In this document: one piece after another, positions 23,137 to 31,640 of the stretch
Layout: the number at the start of each line of letters is the position of its first letter
Numbering within the stretch: the first letter of the stretch is position 1
NCBI GenBank assembly: GCA_030263665.1
Contig: SZPK01000009.1
Coordinates: 62,001-126,000, forward strand
DNA: 64,000 nt
Source of the DNA: Villigracilis sp024434165
GTDB lineage: Bacteria; Chloroflexota; Anaerolineae; Anaerolineales; Villigracilaceae
Direction of reading: 5' to 3'
Notes under the pieces: model-generated
What the model saw: the letters and a program-made list of their open reading frames with translations, nothing else
What the model was told of the DNA's origin: nothing
Database searches by the model: none
Translations under genes and position numbers: made by a program

Positions 23137-24461
23137 ACGGACAAAAAGAACGCTTAATGGTTTTGGATATGCTCGCCGAGGGCAAGATTACGGCGGATGA
23201 AGCCGAGGAATTGTTCAAGGCAATGGAAGAAGCGCCGGAAGAAAAAAACGCCTCGACCGCCGCCGGATTTGTTCCCGGTCTATCGCATTTGTCGCACCTT
23301 GCATCTTTATCTCCTCTCTCCGCCCTTTCGCCCGCCGACCCCGAAAGTCCGCGCAACGCCCGTACCCGTGAACTGCTTGCCGCGCTGAAGGATGCGGGTA
23401 TTGACCATGTTACCGTAAGCGATTTGCAGGAGATGAAGATCCACAGCCTTACTGCCGATTACATCCGCGAGATGCGGGCATTGGGCGTGGAGCCTGACGG
23501 CATAGGGGAGTGGATTCACCTGCGCATCCATGACGTTTCCCCGCGCTACGTCCGCGACCTGCGCGAAGTGGGTGTGACCGACCTCGACGTGGACGAGATC
23601 GTGGAATTGTATTTACAGGGCGTTTCCGCCAAATTTATTGGCGCCCTGCGCGATCTCGGCATCCGCGACCTCGATATTGAGGAGATCAAGGAACTGAACA
23701 ACCACGACGTTTCGCCGAAGTACATTGCCGAGCTGCGCGCCCTGGGCTTGAAAGACCTTGATATTGACGATTTGATCGAACTCGCCAACCACGACGTTTC
23801 ACCAAAGTACATCGCCGAACTGCGCGCGCTCGGTTTCAACGACCTGGATGTGGATGAGCTGGTCGAACTTGGCGACCATGATGTTTCCCCCGAATTCATT
23901 GCCGAATTGCGCAGTCTCGGCTTCAAGGATTTCGATGTGGACGACCTGGTTGAGTTGAGCAATCACGATGTCTCCCCCAAATTCATTGCCGAAATGCGGG
24001 AACTCGGCTTGGATACTCTCGACCTCGACGACTTGATCGAACTGCGCAACCACGATGTCTCGCCTGAATTCATCGCTGCGATGCGCGAAATGGGTTTCAC
24101 CGACCTCGATACCGAAGAATTCATTGACCTTCGCAACCAGGGCGTAACCGCCGGGTATGTCCGCTTGCTGGTGGATGCCGGTCTGAAAGACCTCGATGCC
24201 GGCGGGCTCGAAGAACTGAAAATTCACAACGTCACCGCCAAATTCGTGCGCGAAATCCGTGAGCTGGGTTTTGAAAACGTGAACGTGGAAGACCTCGTCG
24301 AACTGCACATCCATCACGTCACCCCGCGCTTCATCCGCGAGATGCGCAATAAACTCGGCGATCACCTCACCCTCTCGCAAATCCTCGATATCCGCCTGCA
24401 CGGCATTGACGAAGACCTGCTCGAGGAACTGCGCGAGGCGGGAATGAAAATAAAGGGATAG
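23133..24461 (+). CDS. 29-residue-repeat protein with SHOCT-like N-terminus
   Basis: This 442-residue protein starts with a SHOCT-like helical hairpin (RLMVLDMLAEGKITADEAEELFKAM, about 7-31), then a Ser/Pro/Ala linker. From about residue 80 to the end it has some thirteen tandem 29-residue units with the pattern (H)DVSPxYIAELRxLGxxDLDxDDLIELxN. Units 5-9 are most alike, and the ends are more diverged. Similar units occur in the C-terminal parts of some BlaR1-like/M56 and anti-sigma-like proteins. No signal or membrane segment is present, so it should be cytoplasmic, perhaps a superhelical scaffold that works with the coupled DUF2089 regulator. Actual function unknown. Confidence 0.8.
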   Translation: MNGQKERLMVLDMLAEGKITADEAEELFKAMEEAPEEKNASTAAGFVPGLSHLSHLASLSPLSALSPADPESPRNARTRELLAALKDAGIDHVTVSDLQEMKIHSLTADYIREMRALGVEPDGIGEWIHLRIHDVSPRYVRDLREVGVTDLDVDEIVELYLQGVSAKFIGALRDLGIRDLDIEEIKELNNHDVSPKYIAELRALGLKDLDIDDLIELANHDVSPKYIAELRALGFNDLDVDELVELGDHDVSPEFIAELRSLGFKDFDVDDLVELSNHDVSPKFIAEMRELGLDTLDLDDLIELRNHDVSPEFIAAMREMGFTDLDTEEFIDLRNQGVTAGYVRLLVDAGLKDLDAGGLEELKIHNVTAKFVREIRELGFENVNVEDLVELHIHHVTPRFIREMRNKLGDHLTLSQILDIRLHGIDEDLLEELREAGMKIKG

Positions 24462-24480
24462 ATCGTCCGGTTTCCACGAA

Positions 24481-24512
24481 AAAAGCCGGCCCCGGTCAAT
24501 GGGTCGGCTTTT
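24481..24512. terminator. Bidirectional terminator between convergent genes
   Basis: AAAAGCCGGCCC (24481-24492) pairs with GGGTCGGCTTTT (24501-24512) with one mismatch. A- and T-rich flanks let it serve both the repeat-protein gene (plus) and trpB (minus). Confidence 0.8.
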
Positions 24513-24535
24513 CGTTTGGCTGTGGTCTGCCGCAA

Positions 24536-25906
24536 TCAGGAGACGGGCACCTGGGGCAGTTTTTGCATCGCCGCCTTCACCGCTTCGGCAGGGTATTCGT
24601 AGTCTTCCAGTTTCCCGCTCAGGTAGGCTTCATACGCGCCCATGTCGAAATTGCCGTGACCCGAAAGGTTGAACAGAATCACGCGCTTTTCGCCCTTCGT
24701 CCTGGCATCCAGCGCCTCGTCAATTGCCGCGCGGATGGCGTGCGCCGACTCGGGAGCGGGGACGATGCCCTCTGTGTGGGCGAATTGAATCGCCGCGTCA
24801 AAAGTAGCCATCTGTTTGACAGCCACCGCCTCGATGTGACCGGCGTCGTACAGGGCGCAGATGCTGGGCGCCATGCCGTGATAGCGCAGCCCGCCCGCAT
24901 GGATTCCCGGCGGGATGAAATCGTGCCCGAGCGTGTGCATCTTGACGATGGGCGCCATCTTCGCCGTGTCGCCATAATCAAAGGTGTACACGCCTTTCGT
25001 CAGGGAGGGTGCGGCGGTCGGTTCCACCGCCAGCAGGCGCGTGCGCTTGCCGTTCTTCAGGTTTTCGCGCAGGAAAGGATAGGCGATTCCCGCGAAGTTC
25101 GAGCCGCCGCCCACGCAGCCGATCACGACATCGGGATATTCGCCCGCCATATCCATCTGCTTCAAGGCTTCCTCGCCGATCACGGTCTGGTGCAGGAGTA
25201 CGTGGTTGAGCACCGAGCCAAGCCCGTATTTCTTTGCGCCGTTGGATGTGGCGGCGGCTTCCACCGCCTCCGAAATGGCGATGCCAAGCGAGCCGGGACT
25301 GTTGGGGTCGGCTTCCAGCACGGAACGTCCGTAATTGGTCTTGTCGGTTGGGCTGGCGTATACCCTCGAACCGTAGGTTTCCATCAGGTTGCGGCGATAC
25401 GGCTTTTGGTGATACGAAACCTTGACCATATACACTTCAAGGTCGAGTTCGAAGAAATGACAGGCAAAGGCGAGCGCCGACCCCCATTGTCCTGCGCCCG
25501 TTTCCGTGGTCATTGCCCTGGTGCCAGCCTTCTTGTTGTAGAATGCCTGCGCGATGGCGGTGTTGGGCTTGTGGCTTCCCGCCGGGGAAACGCCTTCGTA
25601 TTTGTAGTAGATGTGGGCGGTGGTATCCAGCGCCTTTTCCAGCCGCCGCGCACGCAGGAGCGGAGTGGGCCGGTATAACCGATAGATCTCGCGGACTTCC
25701 TCCGGTATCTCGATGAACCGTTCGGTGCTGATCTCCTGAAGGATCAAGTCCATCGGGAACAGCACGGATAAAAAGTCCGGCGTAACGGGTTCCATCGTGC
25801 CGGGATGCAGGACGGGCGTGGGCGGAACCGGACTATCGGCATTGATGTTGTACCAGAATTTCGGCAGATCGCTTTCGTTCAATAGGAATCGGGTCTGGTT
25901 GGTCAT
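24536..25906 (-). CDS. trpB: Tryptophan synthase beta chain, TrpB2 type
   Basis: This 456-residue PLP enzyme joins indole and serine to make tryptophan. The 'GVSPAGSHKPNTA' motif places the PLP lysine at 113, and 'GCVGGGSNFAG' binds the cofactor phosphate. The extended N-terminus and insertions ('KFWYNINADSPVPPTPVLHPGT') are typical of TrpB2, which often works without a standard TrpA. The start ATG 25906 follows GGAGGAGACC and overlaps the stop of a 53-codon ORF. A T-box leader with a UGG specifier lies upstream, so transcription should rise when tRNA-Trp is uncharged. No trpA or other trp gene is adjacent. Confidence 0.93.
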   Translation of the reverse strand: MTNQTRFLLNESDLPKFWYNINADSPVPPTPVLHPGTMEPVTPDFLSVLFPMDLILQEISTERFIEIPEEVREIYRLYRPTPLLRARRLEKALDTTAHIYYKYEGVSPAGSHKPNTAIAQAFYNKKAGTRAMTTETGAGQWGSALAFACHFFELDLEVYMVKVSYHQKPYRRNLMETYGSRVYASPTDKTNYGRSVLEADPNSPGSLGIAISEAVEAAATSNGAKKYGLGSVLNHVLLHQTVIGEEALKQMDMAGEYPDVVIGCVGGGSNFAGIAYPFLRENLKNGKRTRLLAVEPTAAPSLTKGVYTFDYGDTAKMAPIVKMHTLGHDFIPPGIHAGGLRYHGMAPSICALYDAGHIEAVAVKQMATFDAAIQFAHTEGIVPAPESAHAIRAAIDEALDARTKGEKRVILFNLSGHGNFDMGAYEAYLSGKLEDYEYPAEAVKAAMQKLPQVPVS

Positions 25907-26064
25907 GGTCTCCTCCAAATGAGTCTAGGGGATGAAGCGCGGGGTGTTGGCTCGGTCGGCGAACACCTGATCTGCGGAGAGGGCAGCATCGCAAGCGGTC
26001 CGGTGTTTCGCTCCTGAAACGGGATTTCCGACTGGGGTTCGTTCGATTGTGGCATTGGATTCAT
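25903..26064 (-). CDS. 53-codon leader ORF coupled to trpB
   Basis: This ORF lies between the T-box terminator and trpB. It has a strong AAAGGAG 6 bp before its ATG and its TGA overlaps the trpB ATG (ATGA). The 53-residue product is polar and proline-rich (NEPQSEIPFQERNTGPLAML...) and carries one Trp near its end (IWRRP). It could be a short protein or only a means of coupling translation. No family is recognised. Confidence 0.5.
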   Translation of the reverse strand: MNPMPQSNEPQSEIPFQERNTGPLAMLPSPQIRCSPTEPTPRASSPRLIWRRP

Positions 26065-26130
26065 GGATTCTCCTTTTCTGGTTTTCCTCTTTGCAGCGAG
26101 AGGATGGATCAAACATGTTGGGGCGAAAAC

Positions 26131-26481
26131 AAAACATCCGTCCCGAAAATGGGACGGATGTTGAATCCGTGGTGCCACCCAACTTAGGCTGGTTGCAAAA
26201 TCCATTCTGATGCAACAGATGCCAGCCTCGCTCTTGTAGTCAGCGAGTCGCTTTGCCGTTTGGTTGACAAGCCGCTCAGTAACTATGCCATGGTAACGGA
26301 GGCAAACCCGGCGTTGGCTACTGGCTCGACGATTCGGCTAAAGACTGCTCGACCGTCAACCTTTCACCTTGCGGCTCGGAGGACCATTCAACACTGCCGT
26401 TTCGCACAGGTCTTTCACCACAGCGGACCTGCTCTCTGAAGCGCCGTACAGCGGCTACTCTTCCTCGTCCACGCCTTGTTT
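26131..26481 (-). promoter_or_regulatory. T-box leader (tRNA-Trp sensing) with terminator
   Basis: On the minus strand the leader carries the T-box sequence GGGTGGCACCACGG (26167-26180), which pairs with the tRNA end. It is followed by a terminator ACATCCGTCCC-6 bp-GGGACGGATGT (26134-26161) and T-rich tail. Stem I features (AGTA, AGAGAGCAGG) lie near 26450-26420, and a candidate specifier UGG (Trp) is at 26386-26384. It controls trpB2 by reading tRNA-Trp charging. Specifier assignment is partly by analogy with the gene it controls. Confidence 0.88.
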
Positions 26482-26487
26482 TTGTTG

Positions 26488-26515
26488 ATTATATGCAAAA
26501 GGATTGGGATGTCAA
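26488..26515 (-). promoter_or_regulatory. Strong sigma-70-type promoter for the T-box/trpB transcript
   Basis: On the minus strand: TTGACA (26515-26510), 16 bp, TATAAT (26493-26488). Both boxes are perfect. Start expected near 26481, immediately before the T-box. Confidence 0.85.
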
Positions 26516-26531
26516 TAAAAGCGCGCCGCTC

Positions 26532-29060
26532 TTACTGCACCGTTCCCAACATTCTCGGATACCAATACCACAAAATATCCGCCGCCGGTTTGCTGTGGAC
26601 GGACGTGGACTTGTCCTGCAGGGCGACGGGCATGAAGTATCCACGGCTGACGAAGCCGGAGACCCACGAGCGCGCATTGACCGCGGTGAGCATGGCTTCG
26701 TAAATATCTGCCTGGGTTTGCAGGTTGAGGCTTGCCGCAGTGTTATCCGGGTTGGGGCGGGAGAGTTCGGCAAAATCCAGGCATCCGCCCGCGCCGTTGG
26801 GGACGCACCCGCTGGCGGCGCCTGCAGCGGAGGGGTACGACACCGCAAGGATGACCGGCTTGCCGAGCAGCGAGGCAAGCGGCGCGACCTCGTTATCGAG
26901 CAGGCGTCCGGCTTCGTTGGCGTAGTCCGTTTTTGTGGCGCTCTGGCTTGTGCTCAACGGAATGGACCACAAGAGGTAGATTCCATCCACATCCAGCAGA
27001 AAATTGACCGGTGTCTCCACGTTGGATTTGGTATAAGGCATCGCCCAGAAGACCTGACCCTTGAAGCGCGACCGTACATCCTGAATGATGGCTTTCCACT
27101 GCGCTTCCGCATCCGCCGGGACGTTGGAGGGCGAGCCATCCGAAAGCGCTCCGCCGGGGAGGGCGGGTCCCACCCAATCGCCGCCGAGGATGAGGATGTT
27201 TGCCCCGGTCTGGTTGGCGAGGTCGGCGTAGTTGACGGCGAAGGCGCGGTAGCGGGTAAACCACGACTGCCACCACTGGGCGTCGCGCGGGGCACTCAGC
27301 CAAAAGTTGGCTGCGGCTGTCCGCGTGGAATCAGCCGAGGCGGGGAAATGAGGCGTGGGAAAAACTGCAATGTTCAGTCCCAAAGCCCGGGCTTGTGAAA
27401 TCATGATGGCAGAGTCAATCCAAAGCGGGTCCTGACCGGGAACGACGGCAAAACGCAGGGGAGAAATGCTGGTGTATGTCCAGGTGGGGGTGAGCACGGC
27501 AAGGTTGGAACCGATCGCACGCGTGTTGGCAAATGCCTGGGGCGCGTAGAACGAAAAATTGGGGCGGTAGGCGGGCTGGTATTCGATGCCAGCCACGAAG
27601 CCGGCGGCGCGTTTCGTGATGGACGCGCCCACAAGCGAAACAGGCTCCGGGTTTTCGAACCATTTCCACGAACTGACCGTGTCTTGAATATCCTGCCCAA
27701 GCAGGCTGGTGGCTGCCTGCCTTCCGGTGGGCGCAGCGCCCGCCGTCTGGTTGTCGTCTGCGCTTCCGCATTGACCGTTGCGGCAGTACCGGTACGAGAA
27801 CGAGCCGAGGAAGTTCAACGGACCGTAGAGTTTGTATGCCCAGCGATTGTTGCCGAGGGGCCACATCGGGATGGGCTCCATCCAGCCGAAGATGTTGAAT
27901 TGGATGTAAAGAATATCGCCCGGCGGCGTGACCGACGGAATGGTCGTTTCGAACAGAATCGGGCCGGATTCGTTGGTCGCCAGCCAGGCAGCGACCGTAT
28001 CTTCGAGGATCACGTCCTGTTCCGGGACGATCAGGTCGCGCACCACCCATTCGCCGTTCGACTTGTGTTCGGCGTTCCAAAAGCCGTCGCCGAGCGTGTA
28101 TTTGTATTGGATGTACGCCCCGGCGGGCAGCCCCAGTGTAATGGCGTAACGCCCGTCCGCCTGAAGGTTGAGGATTGGCATGCGATCCGTCACCGTGCTG
28201 ACCCCGCCCTGCAGATCGGCGAAGGTGTTGCCAAGCTGCAGAATGTTGCCCGCAATGCGCACCGGCACGCCTGGCACGGTATCCTGCGGGATGGACACCA
28301 TGAACGTCACGTTGACCAGTTTCGCAGGCTTGATGCGCAGATCCACGATGGTGGTGGAGCCATCGCCGACGACCGCGCCCTGCTGGAAAGGTTTATACAT
28401 TCCATCCGGGCTGTAGGCAACCAGTTGCTGCGTGCCCACCGCCAGCCCGGGCAATTCAAACCGCCCAAGCGAATCCGTGAACGATTGCACGCCCCCCGCC
28501 GTCACGAGGATGTTCGGCAGCGGCGAACCGGTATCGGCGTTGAAGATTTGTCCCAGGATCGCTCCGGTTGGACGGTTGAGCGCTCTATCCCCCCAGTCGG
28601 CGATGATGTCCTGCACTTCGCCGGGACCGGCGACGTAGTGCATTCGATAGCGGATATTTGCGCCGGAACCGGCATCTTCGGGAACCGCCGCCGCGCCGCG
28701 CCGCACATAGCGGTATTTGACGACCGAATTGAACGGCAGGGGCAGGGTGGCGGTGTACGTCAATGAATCGCGCGGGCTCATCGGGTATTGCGTGGCGTTG
28801 ATGGAAAGCCCGGTCACTTCATCCAGCACCGTCAGGATAAGCGATTCATTCGCCTGCAGCGGCTCAGGCAGGGTGACGATGAAGGTCGTCTGTGCCACCG
28901 GGTACGGCGTGGAGGAAGCGGTCACGTCCGCGGTGGGCGGCGTGGAGGGGGTTGAGCCGAAAGGGTTTTCGAGCAGTGAAATGGTGCATGCCTGCCCGGC
29001 AAGGATGAGGATAAGCGCCGCGAGTGCCGCACGGCGCAAGTTGATGGTTTTCCCGTTCAT
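26532..29060 (-). CDS. Large secreted protein with starch-binding-like and glycosidase-like domains
   Basis: This 842-residue exported protein has an N-terminal hydrophobic segment (10-22) followed by GQAC (Cys25), a possible but not classical lipobox. It continues with a low-complexity Ser/Thr/Pro linker. Residues about 55-155 and 265-460 show several beta domains with CBM20/48-like 'VKYRYVRRG', 'YIQYKYTLGDGFWNAEH' and 'FSYRYCRNGQCGSADD' patterns. A carboxypeptidase-regulatory-like unit lies at about 170-235 (GAILGQIFNADTGSPLPNILV). The last 370 residues resemble a GH113-type TIM barrel ('ISQARALGLNIAVFPTPHF', 'NILILGGDWVG'). It probably acts on a polysaccharide outside the cell. Its stop is beside the trpB promoter. 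Confidence 0.72.
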   Translation of the reverse strand: MNGKTINLRRAALAALILILAGQACTISLLENPFGSTPSTPPTADVTASSTPYPVAQTTFIVTLPEPLQANESLILTVLDEVTGLSINATQYPMSPRDSLTYTATLPLPFNSVVKYRYVRRGAAAVPEDAGSGANIRYRMHYVAGPGEVQDIIADWGDRALNRPTGAILGQIFNADTGSPLPNILVTAGGVQSFTDSLGRFELPGLAVGTQQLVAYSPDGMYKPFQQGAVVGDGSTTIVDLRIKPAKLVNVTFMVSIPQDTVPGVPVRIAGNILQLGNTFADLQGGVSTVTDRMPILNLQADGRYAITLGLPAGAYIQYKYTLGDGFWNAEHKSNGEWVVRDLIVPEQDVILEDTVAAWLATNESGPILFETTIPSVTPPGDILYIQFNIFGWMEPIPMWPLGNNRWAYKLYGPLNFLGSFSYRYCRNGQCGSADDNQTAGAAPTGRQAATSLLGQDIQDTVSSWKWFENPEPVSLVGASITKRAAGFVAGIEYQPAYRPNFSFYAPQAFANTRAIGSNLAVLTPTWTYTSISPLRFAVVPGQDPLWIDSAIMISQARALGLNIAVFPTPHFPASADSTRTAAANFWLSAPRDAQWWQSWFTRYRAFAVNYADLANQTGANILILGGDWVGPALPGGALSDGSPSNVPADAEAQWKAIIQDVRSRFKGQVFWAMPYTKSNVETPVNFLLDVDGIYLLWSIPLSTSQSATKTDYANEAGRLLDNEVAPLASLLGKPVILAVSYPSAAGAASGCVPNGAGGCLDFAELSRPNPDNTAASLNLQTQADIYEAMLTAVNARSWVSGFVSRGYFMPVALQDKSTSVHSKPAADILWYWYPRMLGTVQ

Positions 29061-29100
29061 TCTCTTCTCCTTGGATGAAATACGCGCTTCAATCTGACCT

Positions 29101-30021
29101 TTAGCCTGCCCCTCCGTCTTGAGCGTTTTCCTGCGCTTCGGCTGAGCGTTTAATCCGTCCGGCGTAGGCGAGATGACTCAGACCGATGCTGATGAAGTAT
29201 AACAAAATCATGGGAAGCATCACCAGCCCCATGTTGACCGGGTCCACCGTCGGCGTGACTGCCGCAGCCAGCAGGGCGATGATGACGACCGCCAGCCGCC
29301 ATTGCTGGGCAAGCACGCTCGGCTGAATCAAGCCGATGGCAGTCAGTATGTAGATGACGAGCGGGAACTCGAAAAAGACGCCGATCCACAGCATCAAACC
29401 GGTGACGAAGGCGAAATATTCGTGCGCCGTCCAGAGTTGGGCGATCTCGGTAAAGCCGCCCAGAAACGGGAGCGCCGCCGGGAGCAAAACGAAGTAGGTG
29501 AACACTATTCCGGTTACAAAGAGCAGGGTCGCCAGCGGAATGCCCACCAGCCCCAGTTTCTTCTCGCGCGGCTTCAAACCGGGTGCGGCAAAGAGCCAAA
29601 GTTCCAGCGCAATGTACGGGAACGCCGCTGCAATCCCCACCGACATTGCCACGCGCATGAACACGCCGATCTCTTCCGTCACCTGAATCGCTTGCAGGTT
29701 TGCCAGCCCGCCCGCAGGGTCTGCAAGGAATTCCATCACCGGCTCCGCCACCCAAAAAGCGGCGATCACCGCCGCCGCCAACACGCTCACCGAGCGCAGC
29801 AGGTGTGCGCGCAGCGCCGCCAGCTGCTCCCAGAACAACTCGCGGGTATCGCGGCTGGAGACCATATCCACGAGCACATCCCCGATGGGACGTTCGTCGG
29901 GTTCGGTGTTCAGAAATTTATGGAAGCGGGAGATGGCTCGAAACGGGAAGGCAATAATATTGAAGGCGAGGCGGAAGGGAAAGACGAGAATCCGCCCCAA
30001 GCCCGAAAAGAATTTACGCAT
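29101..30021 (-). CDS. tatC: Sec-independent translocase TatC
   Basis: This 306-residue TatC has six membrane helices and is the receptor for twin-arginine signal peptides. The N-terminal 50 residues are an unusual hydrophobic/basic extension (SGLGRILVFPFRLAFNIIAFPFRAI). The core starts at 'FWEQLAALRAHLLRSVSVLA', a variant of the canonical HL.ELR.R start. Other conserved stretches are 'SVGIAAAFPYIALELWLFAAPGL' and 'FFEFPLVIYILTAIGLI'. It overlaps tatA by 8 bp, so they form a coupled tat operon with nusB and the Asp23 gene upstream. Confidence 0.92.
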   Translation of the reverse strand: MRKFFSGLGRILVFPFRLAFNIIAFPFRAISRFHKFLNTEPDERPIGDVLVDMVSSRDTRELFWEQLAALRAHLLRSVSVLAAAVIAAFWVAEPVMEFLADPAGGLANLQAIQVTEEIGVFMRVAMSVGIAAAFPYIALELWLFAAPGLKPREKKLGLVGIPLATLLFVTGIVFTYFVLLPAALPFLGGFTEIAQLWTAHEYFAFVTGLMLWIGVFFEFPLVIYILTAIGLIQPSVLAQQWRLAVVIIALLAAAVTPTVDPVNMGLVMLPMILLYFISIGLSHLAYAGRIKRSAEAQENAQDGGAG

Positions 30022-30415
30022 TGTTCTGGGGGTCGCTTTCGGGGGCTTTTTTCTCCGGCTCGGGCGCGATTCTGTTTTCGGAAGGCTTCACCGGCGCAGA
30101 ATTGGCGGGATACGGCTGGGAGCGCGGCAAAGGCTTTGAGGGGCTGACCGGCTGCGAGGTCGGGTTGGAAGCGTTCCTGACCTCCTGACCGATCTGTTCC
30201 AGTTCCTCGTTCGCTTCGCGCATCAACTTGTGCGGCAGGGTCCGCAGTTCGCGCGAAGTCTGCTGGAAGATTTTCCAGCCGTCCGAGGTGACGATGTTTC
30301 TCATCCACTTGCCGATGGTCTTCCCGGCTTTTTGCATGTCCTTCGGTCCGAGCACGAGCAGGGCAATGATAATGACAAAAATAAGTTCCGACATTCCAAC
30401 GCCGAGAATTTCCAT
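30014..30415 (-). CDS. tatA: TatA/TatB-type translocase subunit
   Basis: This 133-residue protein has one N-terminal membrane helix (ELIFVIIIALLVLGPKDM, about 9-26) with the conserved Gly-Pro hinge, an amphipathic helix (AGKTIGKWMRNIV) and a long polar Pro/Ser/Glu-rich tail (90-133). The 'FVIIIALLVLGPK' and the length of the second helix are more like TatB than TatA, but single TatA/B proteins occur in many bacteria. It acts with TatC in folded-protein export. The gene starts 3 bp after nusB. Confidence 0.85.
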   Translation of the reverse strand: MEILGVGMSELIFVIIIALLVLGPKDMQKAGKTIGKWMRNIVTSDGWKIFQQTSRELRTLPHKLMREANEELEQIGQEVRNASNPTSQPVSPSKPLPRSQPYPANSAPVKPSENRIAPEPEKKAPESDPQNNA

Positions 30416-30417
30416 AC

Positions 30418-30876
30418 CTATGATTCCATATTTGTCCCTTGCGGGAGACTGTCCTTGATTACCTGACGAATTTCGTTTTCATGCTCCACCAGCGTGCCGA
30501 GCACGCCGTTGACGAAGCGGGAGGTCGAATCGGAACCGTATATCTTTGCCAGTTCCACCGCTTCGTTGATGGCAACCTTGATGGGCGTTTCGCGCGAGAC
30601 GGCAAACTCCCAGCAGGCGATCCGCAGGATGTTGCGGTCAATTGCGGCGATCTGGTCGAGGGGCCATTCGGGCGCATACCTGGCGATGACCTGGTCCAGT
30701 TCGTGGCGGATGGGCAGGACGCCGAAGATGATTTGCCTCGCAAACTCGGCGAGGTCCTCGCTGAGCGCGGTATCTTCCAGGCGGGTTTTCAATACGTCGC
30801 CTGGAAGATGGCTCGAAAGATCGGTTTCATACAAGACTTGCAGAGCGATGGAACGCGCCCTGGTGCGGGGTTTCAT
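30418..30876 (-). CDS. nusB: Transcription antitermination factor NusB
   Basis: This 152-residue all-helical NusB binds boxA RNA with NusE (S10) in rRNA antitermination. Typical parts are 'RARSIALQVLYETDLS' near the start and 'NILRIACWEFAVSRETPIKVAINEAVELAKIYGSDSTSRFVNGVLGTL' in the second half, which is the most conserved stretch of the family. Its ATG overlaps the stop of the Asp23-family gene (ATGA), so expression is coupled. Confidence 0.95.
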   Translation of the reverse strand: MKPRTRARSIALQVLYETDLSSHLPGDVLKTRLEDTALSEDLAEFARQIIFGVLPIRHELDQVIARYAPEWPLDQIAAIDRNILRIACWEFAVSRETPIKVAINEAVELAKIYGSDSTSRFVNGVLGTLVEHENEIRQVIKDSLPQGTNMES

Positions 30877-31226
30877 GCTGCCTGTGCCTCGTCCTCGAAG
30901 TCTATATCTTCGATGTGAATGTTCACTTCGCCCACGTCCATGCCGACCATTTCGTGAATGGCGCGCGCCACGTTGTGCTGGATGTTGCGGCTGACCTCGC
31001 GGATATTGACGTTTTCCTTGAGGATGAGGAACAGGTCGGCGTAGACGGTGTTGTCCTTCGCTTCAATTCGGACGCCTTCGGCTGTTCCACGACGAAAGAG
31101 CCGGTTCACCCCGCCAGCGACCGGCGCAAGGCGGCTGACGCCGGGCACCTCCAGCGCGGCAAGGCGCGCGATGGTGGTCAGCACTTCGGGGGAAACGGTG
31201 GTTTTACCCTGTGTTTCTTCGGTCAT
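30873..31226 (-). CDS. Asp23/Gls24 family envelope stress protein
   Basis: This 117-residue Asp23/Gls24 protein has the conserved 'SPEVLTTIARLAALEVPGVSRLA', 'GVRIEAKDNTVYADLFLILKENVNIREVSRNIQ' and 'VARAIHEMVGMDVGEVNIHIEDI'. Members sit under the membrane and counter cell-wall stress, often encoded beside nusB as here. It overlaps both neighbours by 4 bp. It is probably held at the membrane by the upstream gene's product, as Asp23 is held by AmaP. Confidence 0.92.
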   Translation of the reverse strand: MTEETQGKTTVSPEVLTTIARLAALEVPGVSRLAPVAGGVNRLFRRGTAEGVRIEAKDNTVYADLFLILKENVNIREVSRNIQHNVARAIHEMVGMDVGEVNIHIEDIDFEDEAQAA

Positions 31227-31555
31227 TCCTGCTCCTGTTTCATTTCGATCACCTGCGGAGGCTGTTCGGGTTTGCGGATATTCCGCAGGGTAACAACGGC
31301 GATGATCGCCGCCGCAAGGACGCCCACGATTTCAATGGCGCTTCCGATCCAGATCTGGTCGGGGTCAATGAGTCCTATCGCTGCGCCGGCGCAGAAGGCA
31401 ATCGGCAGGGGCGCCGCCATCACAAGACCCAGAATACGCACGGCGCTGCCCTCCGCAATGTATCCCTTGCCGACGAACCAGGAAGGCAGTTTTGCTGAAA
31501 TTACGGCATAGATTCCCATGACGAATAAGAGAATTTCAACAATCAATAGACACAT
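31223..31555 (-). CDS. Small membrane protein upstream of the Asp23 gene
   Basis: This 110-residue protein has three hydrophobic segments (about 2-20, 38-60 and 68-92) and a polar C-terminal tail (RKPEQPPQVIEMKQEQE) that should be cytoplasmic. A good AAAAGGAG precedes the ATG at 31555. By position it could anchor the Asp23-family protein at the membrane, the role that AmaP plays in firmicutes, although there is no AmaP similarity that I can see. Family unknown. Confidence 0.72.
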   Translation of the reverse strand: MCLLIVEILLFVMGIYAVISAKLPSWFVGKGYIAEGSAVRILGLVMAAPLPIAFCAGAAIGLIDPDQIWIGSAIEIVGVLAAAIIAVVTLRNIRKPEQPPQVIEMKQEQE

Positions 31556-31640
31556 GTTCGGCTCCTTTTGGGCTGGTGGAGTATGTCATTGCCATGCCAT
31601 TCCTGGACCGGCGCAGGGCGGCGGGGCAGCGAGGCTACTC

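Noticed and set aside
24563..25678. 371-residue plus-strand ORF opposite trpB
   Set aside because: It is antisense to a clear trpB, with composition typical of GC-rich shadow frames (many His, Arg and Gly, no motifs).
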